A stretch of 64,000 nt of DNA from Poriferisodalis sp965221195 (GCA_965221195.1 OZ244864.1:1984001-2048000); one strand, 5' to 3'; shown: positions 42,376 through 51,817, counted from the first letter of the stretch. Notes: generated from the sequence alone by a model not told the origin. Numbers and translations: made by a program.

Positions 42376-43947
42376 TTAGCTGAACGTGACGTCTACTTCG
42401 TTGTTGAGTTCGTTGATCATGTTGTCCCACAGTCGGGGTAGGCCACGCAGCGAATCCCAAAAGGCTTGATCGCGGCGGGCATCAAAATCTTCTAACGAAA
42501 CTCCCTGCTGCTCAACCCAGGTGTAGTAACCGAGATTGAATATTCGGTCACGACCCCGGTCGGTGAGCACCTCAATGTGGGGTGCGTCTTTGCTGCGCGT
42601 TTCGGGTGCTAAGTAGCGTTTGATGGTGGCGCGGGCGGCGCTGGCACCGAAGTTGCCGCCATGACGTTGTGCGAGGTGCCGTTCCCGCTCAGAGAAATAC
42701 ATCTCAAACCCATCCGTTGCTACGGTCATCACCACATCATCGGCGCCTAGGCCTAGTTCGTTGGCTGCCCGAGCGGCCGCCAGTGTGTTGCAGATAGCCG
42801 AGTAGCCGAAATGCCCCAAGTGGTCAAGCACCCACGACGACGCCCCCAAATGCTCACGGAGTGCCTCACGTCCGGCTTCGGTGTTGAACACTAAGCCCAG
42901 CCCGTCGGTTGCCCGGTCGCTCACGCCCACAACCACATCGGTGTTCATCACGTTGTGAATGAGCGGGACGTGCTTGTCGCCGATGCCTTGAATGTTGTGC
43001 TCGCCGTAGCCGTTGTAGAGCATGGTCGGACACTCCAGCGCTTCAACGGCCACGATCTGCGCGCCATGAGCATCTTTGAGCCGATCACCGGCACCGAGCG
43101 TCCCCGCCGAGCCGCTAGCCGCCACAAACGCAGCAAGGTTCAGATCGCAGCCATCCGCCGATGCTTCTTGCAGGTGCTCAAACACCGCCAAGAGCGCAGC
43201 GCCTGTCACTTCGTAGTGGCCGATGTGATTGGAGAACTCTTTGAACTGATTCAAGATGAAGTTCGTCTGGTCGCGCTCAAGCTCAGCGCAGGCGTCGTAG
43301 ATCTCTTTGACGTTGCTCTCTGAGCCGGGCGTACGGATGACATCGGCAGGGTCGGCGATCCACCGCTCCAACCACTCAAAGCGTTCACGGCTCATGTTTT
43401 CGGGCAGCACGGCGACCCCGCGGCAGCCCATGATTCGACTGATAGCCACACCACCGCGGGCGTAGTTGCCCGTCGATGGCCACACTGCCCGATGACGGAC
43501 AGGATCAAACTGCCCAGAAACAACCCGCGGTGCCAAGCACGAGTAAGCAGCGAGCACCTTGTGGGCACCGATCATCGGGAACCGGTTGCCGAACAGCACC
43601 ACGATCTGTGCGGGTGTGCCGGTCATCTCGCTGGGCAGCACGACATGGTGAGGGACATCTGTGCGCCCACCCGAGCCGTCATTGAACCAATGCACCCGAA
43701 ACAGGTTGAGTGGATCGGCGGAATCGGGGTCGACCGTGGCCAGCGCTTTGCTGATGCTGGGCTCGATCAGCGAAGGGTCGGCCAGTTCGGCGAAGGTCGG
43801 CAGCCGGATGCCTTGCGTACCGAAGCGTTCGACGACATGAGCGCGTCCGTTTGCATCGGTGACCTCGGTGGCGAGCTGTGCGGCGTAGCCGACGGGGAAC
43901 GACCCGACCCCGTTGGGCGTCGCATGGGCGGATATGTGGTTGGTCAT
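42376..43947 (-). CDS. PLP-dependent enzyme of the cysteine synthase/tryptophan synthase beta fold
   Basis: 523 residues. The PLP-binding lysine is in MIGAHKVLAAY near 130; WPSTGNYARGGVAISRIMGC is the Asn/Gly loop that holds the cofactor and substrate; AAFVAASGSAGTLGAGDRL resembles the phosphate-binding glycine loop. Sequence is closest to fold-type II lyases annotated as cysteine synthase family or diaminopropionate-like enzymes; the substrate is not decided. It diverges from the F420-type oxidoreductase gene. A 60-bp internal piece is copied at 40207-40266. Confidence 0.85.
   Translation of the reverse strand: MTNHISAHATPNGVGSFPVGYAAQLATEVTDANGRAHVVERFGTQGIRLPTFAELADPSLIEPSISKALATVDPDSADPLNLFRVHWFNDGSGGRTDVPHHVVLPSEMTGTPAQIVVLFGNRFPMIGAHKVLAAYSCLAPRVVSGQFDPVRHRAVWPSTGNYARGGVAISRIMGCRGVAVLPENMSRERFEWLERWIADPADVIRTPGSESNVKEIYDACAELERDQTNFILNQFKEFSNHIGHYEVTGAALLAVFEHLQEASADGCDLNLAAFVAASGSAGTLGAGDRLKDAHGAQIVAVEALECPTMLYNGYGEHNIQGIGDKHVPLIHNVMNTDVVVGVSDRATDGLGLVFNTEAGREALREHLGASSWVLDHLGHFGYSAICNTLAAARAANELGLGADDVVMTVATDGFEMYFSERERHLAQRHGGNFGASAARATIKRYLAPETRSKDAPHIEVLTDRGRDRIFNLGYYTWVEQQGVSLEDFDARRDQAFWDSLRGLPRLWDNMINELNNEVDVTFS
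42785..42845. repeat. 60-bp direct repeat, copy 2 (inside the PLP gene)
   Basis: The parental copy of the duplication described at 40207-40266, in frame within the PLP-enzyme gene. Confidence 0.85.
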
Positions 43948-44039
43948 CGTTAACTGAGGCTAGGTTCCGCGGGCAGCAACCGATGTGCGCGCAGCACAAT
44001 TTGGCGAGCGACAGGAGGCCCAACAATGGCAGCACAACG

Positions 44040-45101
44040 ATGACTACACCCACTGCACCCAAGACAACAGCGGAAGCGACGGCGACACCGACGACACCTG
44101 CAACAACAGAGCGTGTCGCGCTGTACCTGCAAGATGCCCACCCCATCACCGAGGCCATGGGTTACGCGCAGTACGCCGAGGAACGCGGCTTTGAAGCTGT
44201 CTGGCAGGCCGATTCGCGGCTGGTGCGCGAGGCCAGCGTTCCCATGGCAGCGTTCGCGGCGACCACATCTCGCATCAAAGTGGGCGCTGGCGTGATCGAC
44301 ATTTGGTCGCGTAACGCCGCCCGGCTGGCCTCGATGTTCTCAACACTGGACGACCTAGCACCCGGCCGGATCATCTGCGGGCTGGGCGCGTGGTGGGATC
44401 CGCTCGCTGCCAAAGTGGGCATCAGCCGAGCCCGGCCACTCGGCGCGATGCGGGAAGTGACCTCCGTGGTGCGGGCGCTTTTGGCCAATGAGAACGTGAC
44501 CTTCCACGGCGACCATGTCCACCTTGACGACGTCGAACTCGACTACGTGTATCAGCCGAGACGGCCCAAGGATGTGCCTATCTACATCGGCGCTACCGGC
44601 ATGAAGATGATGGAACTGACCGGCGAGATCGCCGACGGGGTCGTGCTGAACTACCTAGTGTCGCCCGACTACAACAGCCGAGCCTTAGACGCATTGGAAC
44701 GGGGAGCGGCCGCAGCAGGGCGCAGCGTGGACGACGTGGACCGACCACAGCTCGTGGTTTGCTCGGTACACGAAGACCGCGCCACCGCTTTGGACATGGC
44801 CCGCAACATGGTCACCCAGTACCTCGGACAGCAGCCCCACATTATGAAAGCCTCCGGCGTGCCCGATTCTCTGCTCGAAGAGGTGGGCAAAGTGCTCACC
44901 TGGCCGGCGACCGCTGCTCAGGTTGAAGCTGCCTCACGGTTGGTGCCCGACGACATCGTGCAGATGCTCACCGCATCAGGCACCCCAGCAGAGGCCCGCG
45001 AAGCCGTCAACGGCTACCGGGCAAACGGGGCCACCTGCCCGATCTTGTACCCGCTAGGCGACGTGGAGGCCATGATCGATGCTTTCGCTGTCACCGCGTG
45101 A
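44040..45101 (+). CDS. LLM-class F420-dependent oxidoreductase
   Basis: 353 residues from ATG 44040 (GTG 44121 would give a shorter product). Luciferase-like TIM-barrel: HPITEAMGYAQYAEERGF, AVWQADSRLVREA, IKVGAGVIDIWSRNAARLA and LAPGRIICGLGAWWDPLAA are typical of F420-type members related to methylene-tetrahydromethanopterin reductase. It transfers hydride between F420H2 and an unknown substrate. The first ~25 residues are Thr/Ala/Pro-rich and probably disordered. The gene diverges from the PLP-enzyme gene across 92 nt. Confidence 0.88.
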   Translation: MTTPTAPKTTAEATATPTTPATTERVALYLQDAHPITEAMGYAQYAEERGFEAVWQADSRLVREASVPMAAFAATTSRIKVGAGVIDIWSRNAARLASMFSTLDDLAPGRIICGLGAWWDPLAAKVGISRARPLGAMREVTSVVRALLANENVTFHGDHVHLDDVELDYVYQPRRPKDVPIYIGATGMKMMELTGEIADGVVLNYLVSPDYNSRALDALERGAAAAGRSVDDVDRPQLVVCSVHEDRATALDMARNMVTQYLGQQPHIMKASGVPDSLLEEVGKVLTWPATAAQVEAASRLVPDDIVQMLTASGTPAEAREAVNGYRANGATCPILYPLGDVEAMIDAFAVTA

Positions 45102-45145
45102 AGCGCCGACGGCCCACACATCCCCCGACCCCATCGGGTGTGCAG

Positions 45146-45199
45146 CCCACGCAGTCAGCCCAGTTCACGCAGTCAGCCCAACCCACGCAGTCAGCCCAA
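45146..45199. repeat. 18-nt tandem repeat, three copies
   Basis: Three near-identical CCCACGCAGTCAGCCCAA units in the gap after the oxidoreductase gene (45102-45348). The frame across it is open and in a GTGA overlap with the previous stop, but it looks like repeat DNA, not a gene. Confidence 0.9.
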
Positions 45200-45348
45200 C
45201 CAAATCTGCTAATGATGTTGCCTAACAGCAAGTCTCAGTTAATTCAGTTGCTTTTACGTATGCTCATCTGCTGGTCTGTCCGCATGACATCACACCGACA
45301 ATTTTCCCGTATAGTTCCCTATACAACACCGACGATCGGAACCAGCAG

Positions 45349-45825
45349 ATGACCCCCGCAGACGCTTCGCTGATCGCGGCAGCCATTCCGAGGCCCGTTG
45401 TCTATGGGTGGGCGGCAGTCGTCTTAGCCTTCTGCGTCGTACATGAAATCCGGACGCGACGTCGCTTTCGTCGGTTCGTCGCCCAGACCGAGGCCAAACT
45501 GCGGGACCTTGAACGTCGCACTGATGAGTCCGAAGCAAGAGTTGAAGCCGAGATAGCACGGATGCGCGCCGAGGTAGATGCCTACGGCGCGTGGAGCGAC
45601 GCAAACGACCGCTTCTTTCATCACGGTCTTGTGGCTGTCTCGCATCTGCTCGGAGCGCGCGCACTGCCGGAGCGTCGTGCTTGTGCCACTGTGCGGTCAG
45701 CCACAAAGCAGCGACGCTCATCTGAGGCCCCAACATGGCGGCCTGTCGCTGGCCACGAAGAAGGCAGTTCTCCCCCGTCGGGCAGTTCTCCCCCGCCGTG
45801 GCCGCGCCGTCGTTCATGCCATTGA
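45349..45825 (+). CDS. small membrane-anchored coiled-coil protein, unknown
   Basis: 158 residues. One N-terminal hydrophobic helix (about 17-35, YGWAAVVLAFCVV) is followed by an Arg-rich stretch and a coiled coil (about 45-80, RRTDESEARVEAEIARMRAE). The last ~50 residues are Ser/Pro/Arg-rich and partly coded by a repeat (45770-45800), so the true end may have been altered by a frameshift. No family recognised. Confidence 0.5.
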   Translation: MTPADASLIAAAIPRPVVYGWAAVVLAFCVVHEIRTRRRFRRFVAQTEAKLRDLERRTDESEARVEAEIARMRAEVDAYGAWSDANDRFFHHGLVAVSHLLGARALPERRACATVRSATKQRRSSEAPTWRPVAGHEEGSSPPSGSSPPPWPRRRSCH

Positions 45826-45886
45826 GTACACCGACGGCTAGCACACCGGTGACTGGCCAGTCACCGACTGGCCAGTCGTTGGCCGG

Positions 45887-46570
45887 TCAGTCGGCAGCTA
45901 CTGGCGGTGTGGTTTCGCTCAGGTGGTCCCACACCACTTGGTCAGGCAGGTTCATCACCGCTTCATAACGCTCGGCGGGCATCAGTTTGGGCATGCCCGT
46001 TTCTGCACCTGGCTGCGGTACCGACTCGGCTGGGCGCTCATAGACGGCAGGGCGCTTCAGACGTTCCAGTTCGGTGTCTGATATTTCGCACAGACCTTGC
46101 ACTTCTGGGTCTACCCACTGCTCTGCGGGAATGGCCGACCCGCACGCCACCTCCAGCGCAAGCCCTTCGGGTCCGGCGAAGTAGATCGACTGAACAAAAC
46201 CGTGGTCTATGGGGCCAAGCACCTGCACACCTCGGTCTCGGATGCGGTCACGCATCGCCAGCAAGTCCTCAAGCGTGTCTACGTTGAAAGCCACATGCTG
46301 CATGGTTCCTGCAGTGACCGGACCTGCGGCACCGCCTGCGTGAGTGATGCCGATCTCGATGTCTTTGGCGTTGTCGGGGTGCTGGACGAACGCCACGTAG
46401 CTGTCGGGCGCAAGTTCAACGAAACCGTGGTACGTGCCTTCCACGCCGTGCATCCAGTACAGGGCCTTCAGCGGCAGCCCCAGCACATCGCACCAGAACT
46501 CCAGCTGACCCTTCATGTCACGCGTTGAGAGGGCGAGATGGTTCACGCCGTTGGGATGTAATGCAGTCAT
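45887..46570 (-). CDS. VOC-family (glyoxalase/dioxygenase fold) protein
   Basis: 227 residues from ATG 46570, preceded by GGGAGCG. NHLALSTRDMKGQLEFWCDV and MQHVAFNVDTLEDL mark the two beta-alpha-beta-beta-beta halves. The metal ligands His (NHLA), His (QHVA) and Glu (GLALEVA) are in place. This fits type I extradiol dioxygenase or glyoxalase-like enzymes. A C-terminal extension of ~70 residues (RPAVYERPAES) is not part of the fold. Substrate unknown. Confidence 0.88.
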   Translation of the reverse strand: MTALHPNGVNHLALSTRDMKGQLEFWCDVLGLPLKALYWMHGVEGTYHGFVELAPDSYVAFVQHPDNAKDIEIGITHAGGAAGPVTAGTMQHVAFNVDTLEDLLAMRDRIRDRGVQVLGPIDHGFVQSIYFAGPEGLALEVACGSAIPAEQWVDPEVQGLCEISDTELERLKRPAVYERPAESVPQPGAETGMPKLMPAERYEAVMNLPDQVVWDHLSETTPPVAAD

Positions 46571-46779
46571 TGCGAGACGCTCCCTTGTTGGTGGTGGTAT
46601 GTGCTGGTTCTTTGACGACTGTACGTCTTGAGGCCACACCGCGAAGCCATATCGTGGAGCTGCATCGTGAAGCCAGTCAGAACCTGCCGCGGGTGCCTGA
46701 TAGATATTGAGTCCATCTGTTCTTGGTCTGTTCTTGGTTTGCTTGCCCTTTGATGGGGGCCACGGAGGTGTTCTCAGCT

Positions 46780-47394
46780 ATGCGTTGGCACAAGCTCTCG
46801 TCCGCACTTGTTGTAGCGGCGGTTGTGGTGGCTGGCTGCGGAGATGCCGATCCCGACCTGACAGCGGCGACAGTTCCCGCTGGCGCGCCTGCTACTTCGG
46901 TTCACATTCACGAAGACGGCGAAGTTTATGTTCACACAGCCGACGAGAAGTCAGACCACGAAGACCACGAAGGCCACGACACAGATCACGACGGCCACAC
47001 CGATCACGAGATGGGTGCCATGTCTGCTGGCACTCATGAGGGCCACGACCACAGCGCGACTCGCGAAGCAGCCGACGGGCTGCCGGTGCCTGCCATCTCA
47101 GTAGAGGTCCTTGCCGATCCGATGAGCGGATGGAACCTGCGCACGGTGGTAGAGAATTTCCGTCTTGCGCCTGAGAATGTTTCCACTGACCACGTTGACG
47201 GCGAGGGGCACATGCATCTCTACATCGATGGAGTGAAGATCAGCCGTCTCTACGGAATGTGGTACCACTTGGGTCAGCTTGAACCTGGAGAGCGCGAGAT
47301 CCGCGTTGAGTTGTCGGCCAACGACCACGCAGCCATGACCTACGAGGGCAACATCATCGACGACACGGTCATCGTCACCGTGCCCGCCTCTTGA
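46780..47394 (+). CDS. His-rich lipoprotein, probable metal-binding
   Basis: 204 residues from ATG 46780 (GGAGGTG upstream). A signal peptide ends in the lipobox VVVAGC, so residue 20 should carry lipid outside the membrane. A Asp/His/Glu-rich segment (DHEDHEGHDTDHDGHTDHE, then EGHDHS) follows and could bind copper, zinc or nickel. The C-terminal domain (MSGWNLRTVVENFRLAPENV, then GHMHLYIDGVKISRLYGMWY) resembles small periplasmic copper-binding folds. Its stop lies 69 nt before the start of the type ISP gene. Confidence 0.8.
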   Translation: MRWHKLSSALVVAAVVVAGCGDADPDLTAATVPAGAPATSVHIHEDGEVYVHTADEKSDHEDHEGHDTDHDGHTDHEMGAMSAGTHEGHDHSATREAADGLPVPAISVEVLADPMSGWNLRTVVENFRLAPENVSTDHVDGEGHMHLYIDGVKISRLYGMWYHLGQLEPGEREIRVELSANDHAAMTYEGNIIDDTVIVTVPAS

Positions 47395-47426
47395 CCCAAC
47401 CCGTACTAGGTGCCACAGCACCGCCG

Positions 47427-47436
47427 CCCCCCCCCC
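47427..47436 (+). repeat. 10-nt poly-C tract upstream of the type ISP gene
   Basis: Ten C between the lipoprotein stop and the ATG 47463, so in the leader of the nuclease-helicase-methylase gene. Length changes here would alter spacing, not reading frame. Confidence 0.85.
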
Positions 47437-47462
47437 ACACACCCAAAACCCAGAAATCTCAG

Positions 47463-47651
47463 ATGAACGAAACAGCCCCACAACAGTTAGAGACCGCCGC
47501 TGGCGAGGTCACTGACGAAACCGCTGGCGGGGTCACGGTTATTGCGTCTGCGACGCGCGGCATGCGTCGTGAAGACATCGACTTGGCATCGTTGAATCTC
47601 CCCTTCGCCGACCCCCCAGATTTAGCCCCCCCCCCCCCCCCAGAGACTTAG
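47463..47651 (+). CDS. N-terminal segment of the type ISP-like enzyme, cut off by a poly-C frameshift
   Basis: 63 codons from ATG 47463, the best start for the enzyme that follows. After DLASLNLPFADPPDLA the frame enters a tract of 16 C and stops at 47649. With 17 (or 14) C it would run on into RDLASEPDVES and the nuclease domain with no stop. As read, this makes only a 62-residue peptide. Confidence 0.7.
   Translation: MNETAPQQLETAAGEVTDETAGGVTVIASATRGMRREDIDLASLNLPFADPPDLAPPPPPET
47626..47641 (+). repeat. 16-nt poly-C tract at the head of the type ISP-like gene
   Basis: Sixteen C joining the start-containing frame to the nuclease frame. One C short (or two too many) for an open gene. Confidence 0.95.
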
Positions 47652-50600
47652 CTTCTGAACCAGACGTCGAGAGCCTCGTCACGGTCGGTGAGGTCATTGA
47701 GCGCATTCGAACCACCAGCCGTGACGAACACGAAAAGGGGCGATGGTTTGAGGAACTTGTCAAGATCGTCTTCCTCAACAGCCCTACCTACGAGATTGAA
47801 GAGATTGAGCACTGGGGGCAATGGCGTGACCGCCAGCCACTAACAGGGCTCAGCCGCAAAGACACCGGCATCGATCTTGTCGCGCTCCACCGCAACGGCA
47901 GCCGTATCGCTATCCAGTGCAAGTGCTATGCGCCCACCCAGCGAATCGCCAAGCCTGACATTGATTCGTTTTTGAGCCAATCTCAGGTAACCGACGCGGC
48001 TGATCGGCCTGTCTTCGCGATGCGGTGGATCGTCACAACGTCGCCGTGGACTGATAACGCGGCGGCTCAGGTTGACAGCTTGGACGTAGGAGTTCGCCGG
48101 ATCGACTTCTGTCAGCATGAGTTTGAGAAGATCAGCGAGAAGCTGCAACGGCGGCCGGTGCGTGCGCCTTGGCCGCGTCAAAGCGAAGCCATCAACAAGG
48201 TCACCGAGGGGCTGTCGCACCACGACCGCGGTCGGATGATCATGGCCTGCGGTACTGGTAAGACGTTCACTGCGTTGCGTATCGCGGAGAGCGTGGTGCC
48301 CGACGGCGGACGAATCGCGTTCGTGGCACCGAGCATCGCATTGGTGGCACAAGCACGCCGCGAGTGGCTGATGCATTCGCGGCGTCCGTTGGAGTGCGTC
48401 GTTGTGTGTTCTGATGAATCCGCTGGTGGTCGCGCTGAGAGTGCCACAGCGATGCGCATCTGCGAGCTGGAATGTCCGGTGGACAGGTCGCCGGAACGGC
48501 TTGGGGCGATGCTTGACCCCGCCCGCGGCACCGACCTAACACGCGTGGTGTTTTGCACGTACCAGTCGCTACAGCATCTCCACGACGCTCAAAACTGCCA
48601 TGCAGCCGGAGCGTTCGATCTGGTGCTCTGCGACGAAGCGCACCGCACTACCGGGGCTGTGTCGGACGCAACCGGGGCTGCTCGAGAAAGCGGCTTTCAG
48701 CGTGTGCATGACAACGACTGGCTGCGAGCCCGCAAGAGGCTGTACATGACGGCCACGCCCCGCATCTACACCACCTCTTCTAAGGCAGCGCTGGCAGGGC
48801 GCGGTATCGCAACCGTCGACATGAGTGACATGCACATCTACGGCCCTGAGCTTGAGCGTTTGTCATTCAAGGAGGCAGTCGAGGGTGACCTGCTGGCCGA
48901 TTATCGGGTGATTGTGCTGGGTGTCCATGAGGGAGCGATTCCCGCGGGTATGCGGCAGCGTCTCATTGACTTGGGCGACAAAACCGCCGAGTCGCAGGCC
49001 GCGAAGTCGCCATCCTCTCAGACGGGCTCGAAGCCGTTGGTGGTCACCATCGAAGACTTACAGCGACTGCTAGGCACCACGCTCGCTATCAACGGCATGA
49101 CATCGGGTAGCGACTTGGAGGTCCCTGAGCGTTTAGATCGCATCATCGCGTTTGCTAACTCCATCGCGAGATCAAAGTTTTATGCCAAAGGTCTCACCGA
49201 TTCGCAGTTGCGTGCTCTCATCACTCGCCGCCGACGCGCAGGCGGCGAAACCGAAGGCGCTACCAAAGTCGAGGCAACTCATCTAGACGGAACAGCGCCT
49301 GCCTTTGAACGCAGCGAGGAGCTACGCAAACTGGAACGAACCCGCACAGACCAGTGCTCGCGCGTGATCTGTAACGCGAAGCTGCTCACCGAAGGCGTGG
49401 ATGTGCCGTCGCTGGACGCGGTGGTGTTTATGGAACCGCGTGACAGCCAAGTTGACATCGTGCAGGCCGTCGGGCGGGTTATGCGACGCGCGGAGGGCAA
49501 GAAGCTCGGCTACATCGTGATTCCGGTGCCGGTGCCGCCGGGCGCGGACTTGGCAACTGCACTCGAAACGGGCGGCAGCGGTTACGAATCGGTCGGTCAG
49601 GTGCTAAGAGCGTTGCAAGCTCACGACGGTCGCCTCGCTGAGACTCCTGCCCGTTTCGTCAAGGTTGGCGAGATCAAACCCCCCAAACCCACCCCCAACG
49701 GCGACACGGGCGGCGACAGCGACGTAGTACCCATCGACGATGGCGGGGAGGCCGCTCAGCTCAAGTTAGATCTGCACAAAGCGGGCGCTGCTATCTACGC
49801 GCATGTCGTTGCGGCGTCGGGCTTGGGGTCGGCGGGCAAGCTCGTAGCCGACGATCTCGGCATGGCTGTGGCGTTTGCTGGTGCCCGTTTCGCTGAAGGC
49901 AACCTCGCAGCGCCGCTAGCAGCAGCGCTCGGCGGCCTGACCGTTGACGACACCAACCAGAATGACATCTGCAAAGTCGCCGCGCTGGTGCTCATCAATG
50001 CCTGCCTGTTGCACCGGCGCTTGCGTGAGGTGCCTCGTTTTGGCGACATTGCCGACTTGGCCAGCGTGACTGGTGCTGGCGACCCAGCGGAGATCTTGGC
50101 TGCGGGTTGGGAACAGATTCTTGACCATGATTATGAGCCGGTGTTTGGACCGGCGCTGTCGGTGCTGCGACAACTCCCACCGAGGCCGTTCGCTACCGAA
50201 GCGCTGCGGAGCTTGGCTGAGTGCGCTAACCGCACCGCCGACTCGCTCAGCGAGATGGGTTACGACCACGCAGGTCCGCTGTATCACCGCATTTTGCCCA
50301 ACGCAGCCGCCTACGGCGCCTTTTACACCAAGAACCTGTCGGCGCTCATGCTGGCACGCCTGGCCATCAACCACGACTTCGCCGATTGGTCAGACCCAGA
50401 GGCGATTGCTGCTTTGAAGGTCATGGATCCTGCTTGCGGCACCGGCACGCTGCTGATGGCAGCGCTGCGAGTGCTCAAAGAACGCGTCCGTGAAGCCAGA
50501 CACCAAACATCAGATACTGATAACACCAGCACGGCCTCCGACACCAGCACAGCCTCCGACTCCGGCGTCGTTGACCCTCACGAGACCGCCCTTCACAAGA

Positions 50601-51817
50601 CAATCGTTGAGAACGTGCTGCACGGACTCGACATCAACTTGCCTGCCATTCAGTTCGCGGCCTCCAACTTCACCTTGGGTGCCCCCACTGTTGATTACCG
50701 CAAGATGAACCTGTTCACGCTCCGTCACGGCCCACAACCCGACGGTTCGATGATGGCCGGAACGCTGGAAGTGCTCGGTTTCGCCGACACCGACGCGTCG
50801 CTTGCGAACCTGGTTCGCCACGCCAACGCTGCGTCCGTCGGCACGCAGTTGACAGATTCTGGAGCCGAGTTCCCGATCAGCGACATCGACTTGGTCATTA
50901 TGAACCCTCCTTTCACCAACAACGTGAAGAAGGGCTCACAGTTCTCACCGTCCGACAAGAAAGCCATGCAACAACACGAACTCGGGCTGCGCGACTCGCT
51001 GTTGCAAACCGATCCGATTGCTGGCGCGACCATCGACGCAAACAGCATCCAGACCTACTTCACCCCAATAGTCGACCGCATGCTGAACACGCACAACGGG
51101 ATATTGGCACTGGTATTGCCGACGACATTGTTCACCGGTTCATCAGCAACATTGCAACGTCGCTTCATCGCCAGCAAGTTCCACATCGAAACCATCATCA
51201 CGTCACACGATCCCAAGCGCATCAACTTCTCTGAAAACACCGGCATTCACGAATGCCTGCTCGTCGCTCGCCGTCGTGGCAGCCAACCAAACACAGCAGC
51301 TAGCGATCCGCCTACACAGTTCGTGTCGTTAGCCAAAATGCCCTCAACGCCTGACGAAGCTCTCGCCGCAGCCGACGCAATTGCAAGTGGCGAACTCGGT
51401 GAGTGGGGCAACGTCACGCTGTGGCCATCTGAGCGTGTGCGCGACGGCGACTGGTCGCCGGTGCAGTGGTACGACGGCAGTCTCGCCGAAATCGCACTGT
51501 CGCTCGAAGCTGGCAACTTTGCGCCGTCCGCACTTGACGGCTCGCTGGCTGGGAAAACAGGCCTGAGTGGGCTGACTGGGTTGTCTAGCGGGGGGGGGGC
51601 AGATTCGGCCCTTCAGGCCAAGCAGTCCGAGGGGCCTTTGCGCTCTGCGGGCACACCACCGGATCGAACCCGACGGCCGAGCCGTACGCGGAGCATTCCA
51701 ACAAATGAACGCGTAGATGAAACCGCCAATGAACTCAAGCCAGCCCGCCAACGCCATGCCATCGGACCGGGGGGGCAACGCATTCAAGATGCCTTCGAGA
51801 AACGAATCACCCAGTGA
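47642..51817 (+). CDS. type ISP-like restriction-modification enzyme: Mrr nuclease, helicase, N6-methylase
   Basis: A single chain with the domain order of type ISP enzymes (LlaBIII, LlaGI). Mrr-type PD-(D/E)xK nuclease: GRWFEELVKIVF, DTGIDLVAL, IAIQCKCYAP. SF2 translocase: Walker A MACGTGKTFTALRI, LVLCDEAHRT, MTATPRIY, and motif VI in VQAVGRVMRRA. A coupler region comes next, then an N6-adenine methylase: motif I MDPACGTGTLLMAAL, motif IV VIMNPPFTNN. No ATG, GTG or TTG occurs in this frame before TTG 47972, which lies after the nuclease, so an intact protein needs the poly-C tract to change. It ends at 51817 in a stretch that does not look native; the target-recognition part continues in 51927-52532. 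Confidence 0.88.
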   Translation, partial: RDLASEPDVESLVTVGEVIERIRTTSRDEHEKGRWFEELVKIVFLNSPTYEIEEIEHWGQWRDRQPLTGLSRKDTGIDLVALHRNGSRIAIQCKCYAPTQRIAKPDIDSFLSQSQVTDAADRPVFAMRWIVTTSPWTDNAAAQVDSLDVGVRRIDFCQHEFEKISEKLQRRPVRAPWPRQSEAINKVTEGLSHHDRGRMIMACGTGKTFTALRIAESVVPDGGRIAFVAPSIALVAQARREWLMHSRRPLECVVVCSDESAGGRAESATAMRICELECPVDRSPERLGAMLDPARGTDLTRVVFCTYQSLQHLHDAQNCHAAGAFDLVLCDEAHRTTGAVSDATGAARESGFQRVHDNDWLRARKRLYMTATPRIYTTSSKAALAGRGIATVDMSDMHIYGPELERLSFKEAVEGDLLADYRVIVLGVHEGAIPAGMRQRLIDLGDKTAESQAAKSPSSQTGSKPLVVTIEDLQRLLGTTLAINGMTSGSDLEVPERLDRIIAFANSIARSKFYAKGLTDSQLRALITRRRRAGGETEGATKVEATHLDGTAPAFERSEELRKLERTRTDQCSRVICNAKLLTEGVDVPSLDAVVFMEPRDSQVDIVQAVGRVMRRAEGKKLGYIVIPVPVPPGADLATALETGGSGYESVGQVLRALQAHDGRLAETPARFVKVGEIKPPKPTPNGDTGGDSDVVPIDDGGEAAQLKLDLHKAGAAIYAHVVAASGLGSAGKLVADDLGMAVAFAGARFAEGNLAAPLAAALGGLTVDDTNQNDICKVAALVLINACLLHRRLREVPRFGDIADLASVTGAGDPAEILAAGWEQILDHDYEPVFGPALSVLRQLPPRPFATEALRSLAECANRTADSLSEMGYDHAGPLYHRILPNAAAYGAFYTKNLSALMLARLAINHDFADWSDPEAIAALKVMDPACGTGTLLMAALRVLKERVREARHQTSDTDNTSTASDTSTASDSGVVDPHETALHKTIVENVLHGLDINLPAIQFAASNFTLGAPTVDYRKMNLFTLRHGPQPDGSMMAGTLEVLGFADTDASLANLVRHANAASVGTQLTDSGAEFPISDIDLVIMNPPFTNNVKKGSQFSPSDKKAMQQHELGLRDSLLQTDPIAGATIDANSIQTYFTPIVDRMLNTHNGILALVLPTTLFTGSSATLQRRFIASKFHIETIITSHDPKRINFSENTGIHECLLVARRRGSQPNTAASDPPTQFVSLAKMPSTPDEALAAADAIASGELGEWGNVTLWPSERVRDGDWSPVQWYDGSLAEIALSLEAGNFAPSALDGSLAGKTGLSGLTGLSSGGGADSALQAKQSEGPLRSAGTPPDRTRRPSRTRSIPTNERVDETANELKPARQRHAIGPGGQRIQDAFEKRITQ
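51590..51599 (+). repeat. 10-nt poly-G tract before the target-recognition region
   Basis: Ten G in frame with the methylase. All three possible frames after it soon run into a copy of a GPxGRxhRxAF-type motif and then a stop (see findings). A shorter 7-G run is at 51769-51775. Confidence 0.9.

Noticed and set aside
45098..45352. Open frame in GTGA overlap with the F420-type oxidoreductase, encoding 6-residue repeats
   Set aside because: It is made of the 18-nt tandem repeat and unrelated sequence, with no protein-like composition after it.
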